A model generated the notes under the pieces. That model had not been told where the DNA came from, ran no database searches, and worked only from the letters and a program-made list of their open reading frames with translations. A stretch of 64,000 nt of DNA from Sva-07 sp964651825 (GTDB lineage: Bacteria > Actinomycetota > Acidimicrobiia > Acidimicrobiales > Ilumatobacteraceae), in assembly GCA_964651825.1 (NCBI GenBank), contig CAZYWK010000005.1, positions 1-64,000 on the forward strand. The letters are read 5' to 3'. Positions 1 through 8,647 of this stretch are shown here, in pieces (position 1 is the stretch's first letter; every line of letters begins with the position of its first letter). The position numbers were made by a program, and so were the translations under genes.

Positions 1-10
1 ACGCACGGGT

Positions 11-41
11 CGTTCGTTCTGGCCCCGTCCCCGAACGAACG
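11..41. repeat. Repeated intergenic hairpin, copy 1
   Basis: Arms CGTTCGTTC (11-19) and GAACGAACG (33-41) pair perfectly around a 13-nt C-rich loop (20-32). The same loop with related arms recurs at 11545 and 11721. It lies just downstream of the leftward TetR gene, so a terminator role is possible, but there is no U-tract. No gene is seen in bases 1-76. Confidence 0.6.
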
Positions 42-76
42 GGGCGGGTCGGTCGGGTGGCGGCGAGGGGGGAGCG

Positions 77-694
77 TCACGATGGTGCCGCGATGCCGCG
101 GATGAAGATGTCGGCGAACCAGTCGGCGACCTCGGCGGCGGTGAGCTTCCCGCCCGACTTCAGCCACAGGTAGGTGTAGTTGTGCATGCCGAGCCACGCG
201 CGAGCCGTCAGGCGGGGGTCGAGGTCGCGGAAGTCGCCCGAGTCGATGCCGGCTCGGAGCACGTCTTCCACGTCACGCTCGTACTGGCGGCGACGGGTGC
301 GGAACTGTACGGCGTTGTCGCCCGTGAGCGCCGGGAACTCGTGGAGGAACACCCAGACGTGGTCGGGGTAGCGAGCGATCACGTCGAGGAGTTCGGTGCC
401 GAGCCGGGCCAGCTGCACGGGCGGGGTGCCACTGTCGGCCCGCACACGGGCCGCGCCCGCCAGCACCTCGTCCATCACCCGGTCGTGGATGGCGGCGAGG
501 AGCTGCTCCTTCGAGCCGATGTAGTAGTAGAGCGCGCCCTTGCCGAGCTCGTTGGCCTCGCACAGTTCGGTCGTGCTCGTGGCGTGGAATCCCCGCTGCG
601 CGATGAGGGTGGCCGACCGGTCGATGATCGCGGCCCGCCGCCGATGCCACTTGGCGCTCCGCGGCGTCGCCGTCTCGCTCTCCGCCGCGGCCAT
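77..694 (-). CDS. TetR-family transcriptional regulator
   Basis: This 205-residue protein has an N-terminal TetR helix-turn-helix (about residues 15-60, with the typical recognition stretch GALYYYIGSKEQLLAAI) and a variable ligand-binding C-terminal half. I start it at ATG 694: a longer in-frame reading would run back through the divergent promoter. A -10-like TATGCT lies 6 nt before this ATG and no Shine-Dalgarno is visible, so a leaderless mRNA is likely. It is divergent from an acyl-CoA ligase operon and shares with it an 18-bp palindrome at 710-727, the normal arrangement for an autoregulated TetR repressor. The same palindrome recurs at four distant promoters, so this protein is my first candidate for a regional regulator. 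The ligand is unknown; by analogy with FadR/KstR-type TetRs an acyl-CoA is plausible. Confidence 0.93.
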   Translation of the reverse strand: MAAAESETATPRSAKWHRRRAAIIDRSATLIAQRGFHATSTTELCEANELGKGALYYYIGSKEQLLAAIHDRVMDEVLAGAARVRADSGTPPVQLARLGTELLDVIARYPDHVWVFLHEFPALTGDNAVQFRTRRRQYERDVEDVLRAGIDSGDFRDLDPRLTARAWLGMHNYTYLWLKSGGKLTAAEVADWFADIFIRGIAAPS

Positions 695-700
695 GGACCG

Positions 701-743
701 AGCATATTCTTGTAACGACCGGTCCAACGAATACTCTCCCATC
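701..743. promoter_or_regulatory. Divergent tetR/ligase promoters with palindromic operator
   Basis: Site A of the shared operator is TTGTAACGACCGGTCCAA (710-727). Leftward, TATGCT (complement of 701-706) lies 6 nt from the tetR ATG. Rightward, AATACT (730-735) lies 8 nt from the ligase ATG at 744. The operator sits between the two -10 boxes. Confidence 0.7.
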
Positions 744-2279
744 ATGCCCTCGACGTCGGTCGACTTGAGCTGGGTCCACGTGCTCCAGCACCACGCCCGC
801 CGCACGCCCGGCAAGCCGCTCGCGGTGTACGACGGCCGTGCCGTCACCTATCAGGAGATGGCCGACTGGTCGGGCCGGATCGCCGCTGGGCTCGCCCAGC
901 GCGGCGTCGGCTTCGGTGACGTCGTCGGTCTGCTCTCGTACAACAGCACCGAGTTCCTGGCGACGATCTTCGCCGCCAACACACTCGGCGCCGTCGCGAT
1001 GCCGATCAACTGGCGCCTCGCCGCGGCCGAGCTGCACTACCTGCTCGAGCACTCGGGCGCCAAGGTGCTCGTGTGCGACGAGACGTTGATCGAGCTGGCG
1101 GACGAAGCCACGGGCGGTGCTGATACGCAGCTCGCCCGCGTGTGCGTCACGTCGCCAAGCGGGTCGACGCCCACCGGTTGGGAGTCGTTCGGTGGCCTCG
1201 ACACCGGCGACGCCGTCGAGCCCGTCGCCTTGGGCGGCGACGACGTCCACCGGCTGATGTACACCTCCGGCACCACCGGCCGGCCGAAGGGCGTGATGCT
1301 CACCCACGCCAACCTGGCCTGGAAGAACTACGCACACGTCACCGAGTTCGGCTTCACGGCGAACGACGTCGGCCTGGCGTGCGGGCCGCTGTACCACGTC
1401 GGCGCGCTCGACCTCATCACCACCACGATGATCGCCGTCGGCGCGACGACCATCATCCACCGCGCGTTCGACGCCGCCGCCGTCGTCGACGAGATCGAAC
1501 GATCGAACGTGACGGCTGTCTGGATGGCGCCGGCGATGCTGCGGGCAGTGCTCGACGAACCGGGCATCGACAGCCGCGACCTGTCGTCGGTGCGGGTGAT
1601 CATCGCCGGCGGTGAGAAGCTGCCGATCCCGTTCATCGATCGGCTCCAGCACACCTTTCCGGCGGCCTGGCTCGCCGATGCCTACGGCCTGACCGAGACC
1701 GTCTCCGGCGACACGTTCCTCGACCGCGACAGCACGCAACGCAAGCTCGGCAGCGTCGGCCGGGCGTGCCTCTACCTCGATCTGGAGATCTGGGACGAGG
1801 CCGGGCAACCCGTCGGGGCGGATGAGCGGGGCGAGGTCGTGCTGCGCGGCCCCAAGGTCTTCAAGGGCTACTGGAACGACCCCGATGCGACGGCCGCCGC
1901 CTTCCGGGGCGGCTGGTTCCACACCGGCGACATCGGCGTGATGGACGACGAGGGCTACGTCTACATCGTCGACCGGTTGAAGGACATGATCGTGTCGGGC
2001 GGCGAGAACATCGCCAGCTCCGAGGTGGAGCGTGTGCTCGACGAGCATCCGGCGGTGCTGGAGGTGGCGGTGGTCGGCCGGCCCGACGAGCGGTGGGGCG
2101 AGGTGCCCGTCGCCGTCGTCGTACTGAAGCCCGACAGGGTGGCGACCGCCGCGGAGCTGATCGAGCACTGCCGCGGGCAGCTCGCCAAGTACAAGGTGCC
2201 CAAGGACGTGACGTTCGTCGATGTCCTGCCCCGCAACCCGTCCGGCAAGGTCCTCAAGCGAGAGCTCCGCACCCCGTGA
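744..2279 (+). CDS. Acyl-CoA synthetase (AMP-binding, FadD/CaiC-like)
   Basis: This 511-residue ANL-superfamily ligase activates a carboxylic acid to its CoA thioester through an acyl-adenylate. The ATP-binding P-loop YTSGTTGRPKGVMLTH lies near residue 172, an A5-type motif (YGLTET) is in the middle, and the A8 hinge (GWFHTGDIG ... IVDRLKDMIVSGGENI) and the C-terminal catalytic lysine motif (NPSGKVLKREL) are intact. Length is normal for the family. ATG 744 is preceded by AATACT with an 8-nt gap and no ribosome binding site. It is first of a three-gene operon: the SDR start overlaps its stop by 4 nt (GTGA). The acid substrate (fatty, aromatic or steroid side chain) cannot be inferred. Confidence 0.95.
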   Translation: MPSTSVDLSWVHVLQHHARRTPGKPLAVYDGRAVTYQEMADWSGRIAAGLAQRGVGFGDVVGLLSYNSTEFLATIFAANTLGAVAMPINWRLAAAELHYLLEHSGAKVLVCDETLIELADEATGGADTQLARVCVTSPSGSTPTGWESFGGLDTGDAVEPVALGGDDVHRLMYTSGTTGRPKGVMLTHANLAWKNYAHVTEFGFTANDVGLACGPLYHVGALDLITTTMIAVGATTIIHRAFDAAAVVDEIERSNVTAVWMAPAMLRAVLDEPGIDSRDLSSVRVIIAGGEKLPIPFIDRLQHTFPAAWLADAYGLTETVSGDTFLDRDSTQRKLGSVGRACLYLDLEIWDEAGQPVGADERGEVVLRGPKVFKGYWNDPDATAAAFRGGWFHTGDIGVMDDEGYVYIVDRLKDMIVSGGENIASSEVERVLDEHPAVLEVAVVGRPDERWGEVPVAVVVLKPDRVATAAELIEHCRGQLAKYKVPKDVTFVDVLPRNPSGKVLKRELRTP

Positions 2280-3178
2280 GTGACCTGCGGTTCGATGGGC
2301 GGGTCGCGGTCGTCACCGGGGCTGGTCGAGGGATCGGGCGGGCGTACGCACAACTGCTCGGCGCCCGGGGGGCGAGCGTTGTCGTCAACGACCTGGGTGG
2401 CTCGAAGGAGGGGCTCGGAGCGGATGCGGGCCCGGCACGTGCGGTCGCCGACGAGATCGCCGCCGCCGGGGGAGCAGCGGTCGGTGACACGAACGACGTG
2501 TCGACCGAGGCCGGCGCGGCGGCGATCATCGACACTGCGATCCGGGAGTTCGGGCGCATCGACATCGTCGTGAACAATGCCGGGATCATCCGTTGGGGGG
2601 ATCTCCCGGACGTCGACCTGGCTTCGCTCCAGGACACGTTCGACGTGCACCTGATCGGATCGTTCAACGTCACCCGCGCGGCCTGGCCGCACTTGGTCGA
2701 CCAACAGTACGGCCGGGTCGTGATGACCACCTCGACGGGCATGTTCGGCCTGCGCGGCAACCTCGCCTACGCCGCGGCGAAGGCCGGCGTCGTCGGGCTG
2801 ATGCGCAACATGAAGCTGTCCGGCCGCCGCTACGGCATCACGGTCAATGCCGTCGCACCGGTGGCCGCGACACGGATGGGTGGAGCGGAGGAGGGCGACG
2901 GCGAGCCACCGGCCGATATGGCGCCCGAGCTCGTCGCGCCACTCGTCGCCTACCTGTGCCATGAGCACTGCCCGGTCAGCGGCGAGATCTACGCCGCCGG
3001 CGGCGGTCGCTTCTCCCGCTTGTTCATCGCCGCCACGGAAGGTGTGGTGCCAGGCGGGGACGGCCCGGTGAGCGTCGAGGACGTCGCCGCGAACTGGGAC
3101 GCGATCAACGACGACACGAACTTCTACGTGCCCGCCGACCTCCCCGGCTGGGCGGCGGAGTACATGAAGCACCGATGA
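2276..3178 (+). CDS. Short-chain dehydrogenase, MFE-2/Hsd4A-like
   Basis: A 300-residue classical SDR. The NAD(P)-binding TGAGRGIGRAYA is near residue 14, followed by NDLGG after beta-2, the NNAG motif, a catalytic Ser in the TTSTGMFG segment and the YAAAK active-site pair. The NDLGG motif and the C-terminal extension after the SDR core resemble the 3-hydroxyacyl-CoA dehydrogenase domain of peroxisomal multifunctional enzyme type 2 and mycobacterial Hsd4A, so oxidation of a 3-hydroxyacyl-CoA or 17-beta-hydroxysteroid is the best guess. GTG 2276 overlaps the upstream ligase stop (GTGA), and its own stop overlaps the next ligase (ATGA), indicating tight translational coupling. Confidence 0.9.
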   Translation: MSDLRFDGRVAVVTGAGRGIGRAYAQLLGARGASVVVNDLGGSKEGLGADAGPARAVADEIAAAGGAAVGDTNDVSTEAGAAAIIDTAIREFGRIDIVVNNAGIIRWGDLPDVDLASLQDTFDVHLIGSFNVTRAAWPHLVDQQYGRVVMTTSTGMFGLRGNLAYAAAKAGVVGLMRNMKLSGRRYGITVNAVAPVAATRMGGAEEGDGEPPADMAPELVAPLVAYLCHEHCPVSGEIYAAGGGRFSRLFIAATEGVVPGGDGPVSVEDVAANWDAINDDTNFYVPADLPGWAAEYMKHR

Positions 3179-4800
3179 GCCGGATCAGTGCCTTGGGAGC
3201 GTTGGCGAGGACCGGGGTGCTCCGCCCGATCCGACCCGATCGCCTCGTAGGGATCGCCAGGGAGGCGAGGAAGTTCGGGCCGTCGTTGGCCACCGCGGTG
3301 GCGATCTCGGCCCAGCGCGACCCCGATCGCGCGGCGATCATCGATGGCACCGGCACGCTCACCTGGCGCGAGGTGGACCGGCGGACGAACAACGTCACCG
3401 TCGCGCTGCGGGAGCGAGGCGTCGAAGCCGACGACGTGATGGGCGTGCTGTGTCGCAACCACCGCGGGTTCGTCGAGGCGGTCGTCGTCGCCGGCAAGCT
3501 CGGCACCGACGCGGTGTTGCTCAACACCGGATTCGCCGGCCCCCAACTCGGCGAAGTGGCCCGTCGCGAAGGGGTCACCATCCTCGTGGCCGACCACGCG
3601 TTCACCGATGCGGTCGACGAGTCGGGGCTCGCCGACGACGTTCCCGTCTTCTGGACGTCGACCGATCCTGATGTGGGCCAGGACGGCGCCCTCGACGACC
3701 TCGCGGGCCAAGGCGACGGGCGTCCGGTCGACGCCCCCCGCTCGCACAGCACGCTCATCATCCTCAGTTCGGGCACCACCGGCAGCCCGAAGGGAGCGAA
3801 GCGCAGCGTCGACCGCGACAAGGCCAAGGCGAACATGGCCTCGAACATGTCGATGATCGACCGGCTGCCCATGCGTGCCCGCTCCACCACACTGATCTCC
3901 GCTCCGCTCTTCCACACCTGGGGCCTCACTGGTCTCTTCGTCTGCTCGTTCATGTCGTCGACGATGGTGTTGCGCGAGCGCTTCGATCCCCTCGACGTCG
4001 TCGAGACGCTGTCGCGCGAGGAGGTCGACACCTACCTCGCCGTGCCGGCCATGCTCCAGCGGATCCTCGCCGTGCCCGCCGCCGTCCGCCGCCGACACCC
4101 CACCCCGAAGTTGCGGGTCACGGCGCTGTCGGGCTCGGCCCTCCCCGGCGGCCTGGCGACCAGATGGATGGACGCGTACGGCGACAACCTCTACAACCTC
4201 TACGGCTCCACCGAGGTGGCCGCGGTGGCGATCGCCGGACCCAGCGACCTGCGTGCGGCTCCCGATACCAGTGGGCCGCCCGTTCCGGGCGTCGACGTCA
4301 GGCTCCTCGACGCCGACGGTGGCGAGGTGCCGGCGGGCAGCACCGGCCGGATCTTCGTGCGCAGCGGCATGCTGTTCGACGGCTACACCGGCGGTGGCTC
4401 GAAGCAGTTCATCGACGGCTACATGAGCACCGGCGACCTCGGCCACCTCGACGACGCCGGGCGGCTCTACATCGACGGTCGCGAGGACGACATGATCGTG
4501 TCCGGCGGCGAGAACGTGTACCCCCAGGAGGTGGAGGAGGTGATCCTCCGCCACGAGGCCGTCGTCGAAGCCGTCGTGGTCGGCGTGCCCGACAGCGAGT
4601 TCGGTCAGCGCCTGCTGGCAGTCGTGGTCGCGGTCGATGGCGCCTCACCCACCGCGGAGGAGATCAAGGCGTGGGTGCGGTCGAACCTCGCCCGCCACAA
4701 GGTTCCTCGCGAGGTGCACTTCCGTGACGAGTTGCCCCGGAACACCACCGGCAAGCTGCTGCGCCGTGTGCTCGTCGCCGACGCCACGGGCCAGGAGTAG
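3175..4800 (+). CDS. Second acyl-CoA synthetase (AMP-binding)
   Basis: A 541-residue ANL ligase with P-loop LIILSSGTTGSPKGAKR, core motif YGSTE, hinge YMSTGDLGHLDDAGRLYIDG, and C-terminal lysine in NTTGKLLRRVL. It carries an N-terminal extension of about 45 residues before the ANL fold, as seen in mycobacterial FadD2/FadD12-type proteins. It overlaps the SDR by 4 nt and closes this operon. Two ligases in one operon suggest either two carboxyl groups on one substrate or successive re-activation after a hydrolytic step; that is inference. Confidence 0.94.
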   Translation: MSRISALGALARTGVLRPIRPDRLVGIAREARKFGPSLATAVAISAQRDPDRAAIIDGTGTLTWREVDRRTNNVTVALRERGVEADDVMGVLCRNHRGFVEAVVVAGKLGTDAVLLNTGFAGPQLGEVARREGVTILVADHAFTDAVDESGLADDVPVFWTSTDPDVGQDGALDDLAGQGDGRPVDAPRSHSTLIILSSGTTGSPKGAKRSVDRDKAKANMASNMSMIDRLPMRARSTTLISAPLFHTWGLTGLFVCSFMSSTMVLRERFDPLDVVETLSREEVDTYLAVPAMLQRILAVPAAVRRRHPTPKLRVTALSGSALPGGLATRWMDAYGDNLYNLYGSTEVAAVAIAGPSDLRAAPDTSGPPVPGVDVRLLDADGGEVPAGSTGRIFVRSGMLFDGYTGGGSKQFIDGYMSTGDLGHLDDAGRLYIDGREDDMIVSGGENVYPQEVEEVILRHEAVVEAVVVGVPDSEFGQRLLAVVVAVDGASPTAEEIKAWVRSNLARHKVPREVHFRDELPRNTTGKLLRRVLVADATGQE

Positions 4801-4854
4801 CGGCCCGGCCCGGCCGACTGGGCCTCGACCAGCTTTCCGGTGACTCGCCGGCCG

Positions 4855-5703
4855 TCAGGTCGGGGGCTCGGTGTCGCGGTCGGCGTCCATGACTCCGCCG
4901 GCCTGTTGGACCATGGATCGAGCCGCGTCGCGGCGGGTCATCGAGCCGAGGTGCTGCTGCATCTGCCGGAGCTGCTCGGCCGCCAGCCAGGTCGGCCCAT
5001 CGGCGAGGTGCTCGAGGGCTTCGGCGACGACCTGCTCGGGCGTCGCCACGCCGTCGAACGGCAGCGGGTCGTCGGGATCGGTCAGGACGCCCTGCTTGAC
5101 GAGGATGCGGCGGAAGGCGGGCGTGTCGGTCATGCTCAGCACCAGCGACAGCACGTCGACGCCCTTGTCGTGCAACTCGGCCCACAGCGCCTCGGCCATC
5201 ACGATGTCGAAGGCCTTCGAGGCGCCGTAGGCGACCATGTTCGGCATGCCGATCAGGCCGGCGCCGGAGGACACGAGGATGATGCCGCCCCGGCCGCGCT
5301 CGACCATCGGGCCGGCGAAGTGGTGGCACAGCTCCATCGACACGATGCAGTTCCGTTGGACGAGCGCGAGCGGCACCTCGACCGGGTTGGCGAGGAACGG
5401 TTCGTAGTGCGGGTCCGCCCCCGCGCAGTACATCAGCATCCCCACCTCCAGTCCGGAGGTGGCCGCGATGATCGACGCCGCGGCGCCGGCACTCGCCAGG
5501 TCGATGGCGATCGTGCGGGTCTCCACCCCGTGCTCGGCACCGATGTCGGCGGCCAGTTCGTCGAGCACCGGCTGGCGCCGCGACAACAAGGCCACGTTCA
5601 CCCCGTGGCTCGCCATCGTCCGGGCGAACTCGGCGCCGACCCCCTCGGACGCACCGACGATCAGCGCCCACGGGCCGTACTTCGCAACCAGCTCGTCGCT
5701 CAC
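4855..5703 (-). CDS. Short-chain dehydrogenase/reductase
   Basis: A 282-residue SDR with cofactor motif VGASEGVGAEFA, a CAGADP segment in place of the usual NNAG, catalytic Ser in LVSSGAG and YGASK. GTG 5703 is preceded by AGGAGAGG at good spacing, which decides the start over longer in-frame readings. It lies 17 nt downstream of the SnoaL-like gene and ends the leftward run that starts at 9060. The SDR core is followed by an alpha-helical tail ending in charged residues. The substrate is unknown; the degenerate NNAG suggests a divergent SDR subfamily. Confidence 0.88.
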   Translation of the reverse strand: MSDELVAKYGPWALIVGASEGVGAEFARTMASHGVNVALLSRRQPVLDELAADIGAEHGVETRTIAIDLASAGAAASIIAATSGLEVGMLMYCAGADPHYEPFLANPVEVPLALVQRNCIVSMELCHHFAGPMVERGRGGIILVSSGAGLIGMPNMVAYGASKAFDIVMAEALWAELHDKGVDVLSLVLSMTDTPAFRRILVKQGVLTDPDDPLPFDGVATPEQVVAEALEHLADGPTWLAAEQLRQMQQHLGSMTRRDAARSMVQQAGGVMDADRDTEPPT

Positions 5704-5720
5704 GATGTCTGCCTCTCCTG

Positions 5721-6295
5721 TCACCCCTCGAGCATCACGATGCGTGCCATCGTGCACTGCCGGCGGTCGATCCGCCAACCGTCCGCGGTGCGCACGAGCT
5801 CATCGTCGTAGAAGCCGACGGCNNNNNNNNNNNNNNNNNNNNNNNNNNNNNNNNNNNNNNNNNNNNNNNNNNNNNNNNNNNNNNNNNNNNNNNNNNNNNN
5901 NNNNNNNNNNNNNNNNNNNNNNCGATCCGCCAACCGTCCGCGGTGCGCACGAGCTCATCGTCGTAGAAGCCGACGGCGTTTACACACGTGGTGTCGGCCA
6001 GTACCAGCAGTGCATCGACGTAGCTCCGGGCCACCGCCGTGTCGGCGGCGACCGTGATCGCCTGGTTCGTGATGCGATGCAGCGTGTGCCCCATCGGCGC
6101 GTGGGCATCGGCCATGTACGCGGCGATCGCGTCCACGCCGTCCCAGACACCGATGTCGCCGTAGTCGGCGTGGCAGTGCTCGGTGAAGCACGTCGCGAAC
6201 AGCGCCCAGTCGCGACGATCGATCGCGGTGGCGTATCGAACGAGCAGGTCGGCGATCTCCTGCCGGTCAGCCAGCGCGTGTTGTTGCTCGGTCAT
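5721..6295 (-). CDS. SnoaL-like (NTF2-fold) protein, interrupted by a 100-N scaffold gap
   Basis: This is a SnoaL_4-type alpha+beta barrel protein, starting MTEQQHALADRQEIADLLVR. The gap (5823-5922) breaks the printed reading frame. However, the 55 bases before the gap (5768-5822) are identical to the 55 after it (5923-5977). If the two copies are merged the protein reads through in one frame as about 139 residues, ending TMARIVMLEG, which is normal family length. I therefore regard the gene as intact and the gap as an assembly artefact. The start is 7 nt from the substrate-binding protein stop, so the two are co-transcribed. Family members act as small isomerases, dehydratases or cyclases on polycyclic substrates; here the role is unknown. 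Confidence 0.85.
5823..5922. other. Assembly gap (100 N) flanked by a 55-bp duplicate
   Basis: Exactly 100 N, a conventional scaffold spacer. Positions 5768-5822 and 5923-5977 are identical, so the contig ends overlap and the true gap length is probably negative. Confidence 0.95.
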
Positions 6296-6302
6296 GTGTT
6301 CG

Positions 6303-7748
6303 TCAGTCCTCGTCGAGGACGAAGCTCTTGGTCGTCTCGTCCCACCCGAAAAGATAGGCCTCCGGATCGCCGTCGGCGGCGGGGAACGGGCCGTAGGTCC
6401 GCTCGGTGGGATCGCCGGGGATCGTGATCGTCATCCCGTCGAACGCGGCGGCGAACGTGCCGTAGTTCAGGTTGGCGCCGGCGCGCTGGAGGATCGCCTT
6501 GATCAGCCAGACGTCGGGGCAAGCCTGGAACGCGGCTTGGTACGGCTGGTTCGAGCGGTCGTCGGGATCGAAACTGCTCGGTTCAGGTGTCTCGACGCCC
6601 GCCGCGGACAGGATGGCGACGCACTCCTGGAACGTGGCCTCGTCGAAGACGGCCTGGTCCGGACCGTAGTTGTTGCCCGACAGCGAGCCGACGAGGATCG
6701 AGGTGTCGGTGGTCGCGTCGCTCGTGGCGAACGACCGTGCCGCCTGCCCGTCGGTGAACAGCAGCGTCGGGCGGTACGAGGTGTCCTCGACCGCGAACTG
6801 CGGATAGTTGGCGGCGCCGATGCCGACGAGCAGCACCGTGTCGGCCCCCGAGGACTTGAAGCGCTCGGCGAGCAGCTTGACGCTGTTCTGCACCGCGTTG
6901 ATGTCGTCGGTCGGTGCGTCCATCACACCCACCTCGACCGGTTCGACGCCCAGCTCGTCGAGTACCGGCTCCACGTACAGGTCGTATTCGTTGGTGTCCG
7001 CTGCCGCCATGTACACCGCGACACTGCCGTCGAGCGCGCCGCGCTCCGCGAACTGTGTGGTGACGACGCCTGCGCGATCGGCATCGGCGGTCCACGTGAC
7101 CCAGGGCGCCCGGGCACGATCGACCAACACTTGGGTCATCCCGCCGCCGACGACCGCGGTCCCGTGGACTTCGAGCGGGCACATCGTCGCATCGTTCAGG
7201 AAGAAACCGGTGAGGAGGAAGACATCGTCGTCCTCCGTGAGCTTCAGGCACGCCGCTTCGGCCGCGGCCGCGTTGGTCGGGTCGATCGGGGCGAACACCA
7301 ACTCGAGCTCACGACCGTTGATCCCACCGCTCGCGTTGATGTCGTCGGCCAGCGCCTGGTAGACGGCGGCATGGTCACCGAGGTCGAAGTTGAGGCCGAC
7401 GGCCCGCAACGCCTCGCTGTCGACGTAGGTGACGCCGATCGTGACGGTGTCGTCGGTGACGCCGGGGGCATCGCCGGTGAGCGACTGGTCGATCACATCC
7501 GATTCGGGCTCGGTGTCGGCGGTGGCCTCGGTACCGGGTGGCGCCTCGTCGGTCGTGTCGGGAGCCTCGGTGCCGGTCGGCTCGGGCGCCGTGTCGGGGG
7601 CCGACGCGTCCGGGGCGGCGGTGCCCTGCGGGGCGGTGGTGTCGCCGGAGCCGTCGCCTGACGAACAGGCGGCCATGGCGAGCGCCATGGCACAGATCGC
7701 GGCTCGCGTCGCGACCCGAGGCCTCGTCGCACGGTGTGCCTTCGTCAT
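6303..7748 (-). CDS. ABC transporter substrate-binding lipoprotein (LivJ-type), orphan
   Basis: A 481-residue lipoprotein. It has an N-terminal signal with lipobox (MALAMAAC), a long Pro/Thr/Asp-rich linker to about residue 95, then a periplasmic-binding-protein type I fold beginning TVTIGVTYVDSEAL. It is a close paralogue of the protein at 45842-47299: the segments QSLTGDAPGVTDDT, EAACLKLTED and PGDPTERTYGPFPA are shared. No permease or ATPase is next to it, so it may feed the fused transporter at 40734-45801. ATG 7748 has a GAGGGGA ribosome binding site. Its neighbours are SnoaL and SDR genes, suggesting uptake of a related degradation substrate. Confidence 0.93.
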   Translation of the reverse strand: MTKAHRATRPRVATRAAICAMALAMAACSSGDGSGDTTAPQGTAAPDASAPDTAPEPTGTEAPDTTDEAPPGTEATADTEPESDVIDQSLTGDAPGVTDDTVTIGVTYVDSEALRAVGLNFDLGDHAAVYQALADDINASGGINGRELELVFAPIDPTNAAAAEAACLKLTEDDDVFLLTGFFLNDATMCPLEVHGTAVVGGGMTQVLVDRARAPWVTWTADADRAGVVTTQFAERGALDGSVAVYMAAADTNEYDLYVEPVLDELGVEPVEVGVMDAPTDDINAVQNSVKLLAERFKSSGADTVLLVGIGAANYPQFAVEDTSYRPTLLFTDGQAARSFATSDATTDTSILVGSLSGNNYGPDQAVFDEATFQECVAILSAAGVETPEPSSFDPDDRSNQPYQAAFQACPDVWLIKAILQRAGANLNYGTFAAAFDGMTITIPGDPTERTYGPFPAADGDPEAYLFGWDETTKSFVLDED

Positions 7749-7816
7749 CTCGTGGTCCCCTCGGATCGTGTGGATGTCCGTCTCGGATGGTGCCCGCCCG
7801 GTCGGCGGAGTGGTGC

Positions 7817-8647
7817 TCAGGTCGGGTTCGGTGCGTCGCGGGCGGTCTCGGCGGCGCGGGCCAGTTCGGTGGCACGCGTCGAGACGGCGGTGATGAGGTC
7901 GCCGTGGGTGACGATGTAGCGCTCCCCGGCCAGGACAGCCTCGATGACCCCGGCGGCCGCGTGGTCCGCGGTGGCGAGCATCGAGGCCATGTCCGGGTTG
8001 CTGGCGATCATGGCCTCGAAGTCGCCGTCGTTGGCGATGGGGCGGCGGAGGTGGTCTGGTTGAGCCGCTTCGCTGGTCTCGAGGTGACGGGTGATCATGG
8101 CCGACGGGAAGATCACCGAGACGCCGATGCCGTCGCCGGCGAGCTCGAGGCGGAGGGTCTCGGCCAGGCCCCAGACGGCGAACTTGCTCGCCTGGTAGGC
8201 CCCGAGCCGGCTGGCCGGGTCCATGATCGACGACGAGGTCGTGAAGGCCAGGTGACCACGTTCGGCCGTGCGGAGCAGGGGGATGAACGCCCGGGCCACC
8301 CGGGCTGATCCGGTGACGTTCACGTCGAGCAGCCAGCGCCACTCGTCGTCGCTGAACGCCTCCACCGCGCCGAACAGCTGCACCCCCACGTTGGAGACGA
8401 CCAGATCGACCGACCCGAATCGCTCGGCCACCGCAGTGGCCGCGGCTTCGACGCGGGCGGTGTCGGCGACGTCGACTGCCAGGCCGATCGCACCGACGCC
8501 GTGGGTGTCAGCGACCCGGGCCGCCTCGGTGACCGCCCGGTCACCGTCGAGGTCGAGCACGGCGACATCCATCCCGAGCGTCGCGCAACGCTCGACGAGG
8601 GCCAGGCCGAGACCGGACGCACCTCCGGTGACGACTGCGGTCGGCAT
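7817..8647 (-). CDS. Short-chain dehydrogenase/reductase
   Basis: A 276-residue classical SDR: TGGASGLGLALVE cofactor loop, DLDG acidic residue after beta-2 (NAD preference), SNVG in place of NNAG, Ser in FTTSSSIMD, and YQASK. ATG 8647 overlaps the stop of the upstream SnoaL gene (TGATG), which fixes the start. It is second in the leftward operon. The reaction is unknown; oxidation of a ring or side-chain hydroxyl fits the neighbourhood. Confidence 0.9.
   Translation of the reverse strand: MPTAVVTGGASGLGLALVERCATLGMDVAVLDLDGDRAVTEAARVADTHGVGAIGLAVDVADTARVEAAATAVAERFGSVDLVVSNVGVQLFGAVEAFSDDEWRWLLDVNVTGSARVARAFIPLLRTAERGHLAFTTSSSIMDPASRLGAYQASKFAVWGLAETLRLELAGDGIGVSVIFPSAMITRHLETSEAAQPDHLRRPIANDGDFEAMIASNPDMASMLATADHAAAGVIEAVLAGERYIVTHGDLITAVSTRATELARAAETARDAPNPT

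Noticed and set aside
273..2168. Long open frame antisense to the acyl-CoA ligase and TetR
   Set aside because: Composition (Arg/His/Gly-rich, no domain) is the usual antisense shadow of high-GC coding DNA; the plus-strand ligase is complete and overlaps it fully.
4801..4854. Strong terminator between the ligase operon and the convergent SDR
   Set aside because: The interval is GC-rich with only short 5-6 bp stems; not distinguishable from background.
5735..6295. Reading the SnoaL-like gene straight through the N run as a 186-residue protein
   Set aside because: The frame after the gap is wrong; the duplicated flanks show the gap should collapse, giving a normal protein of about 139 residues.
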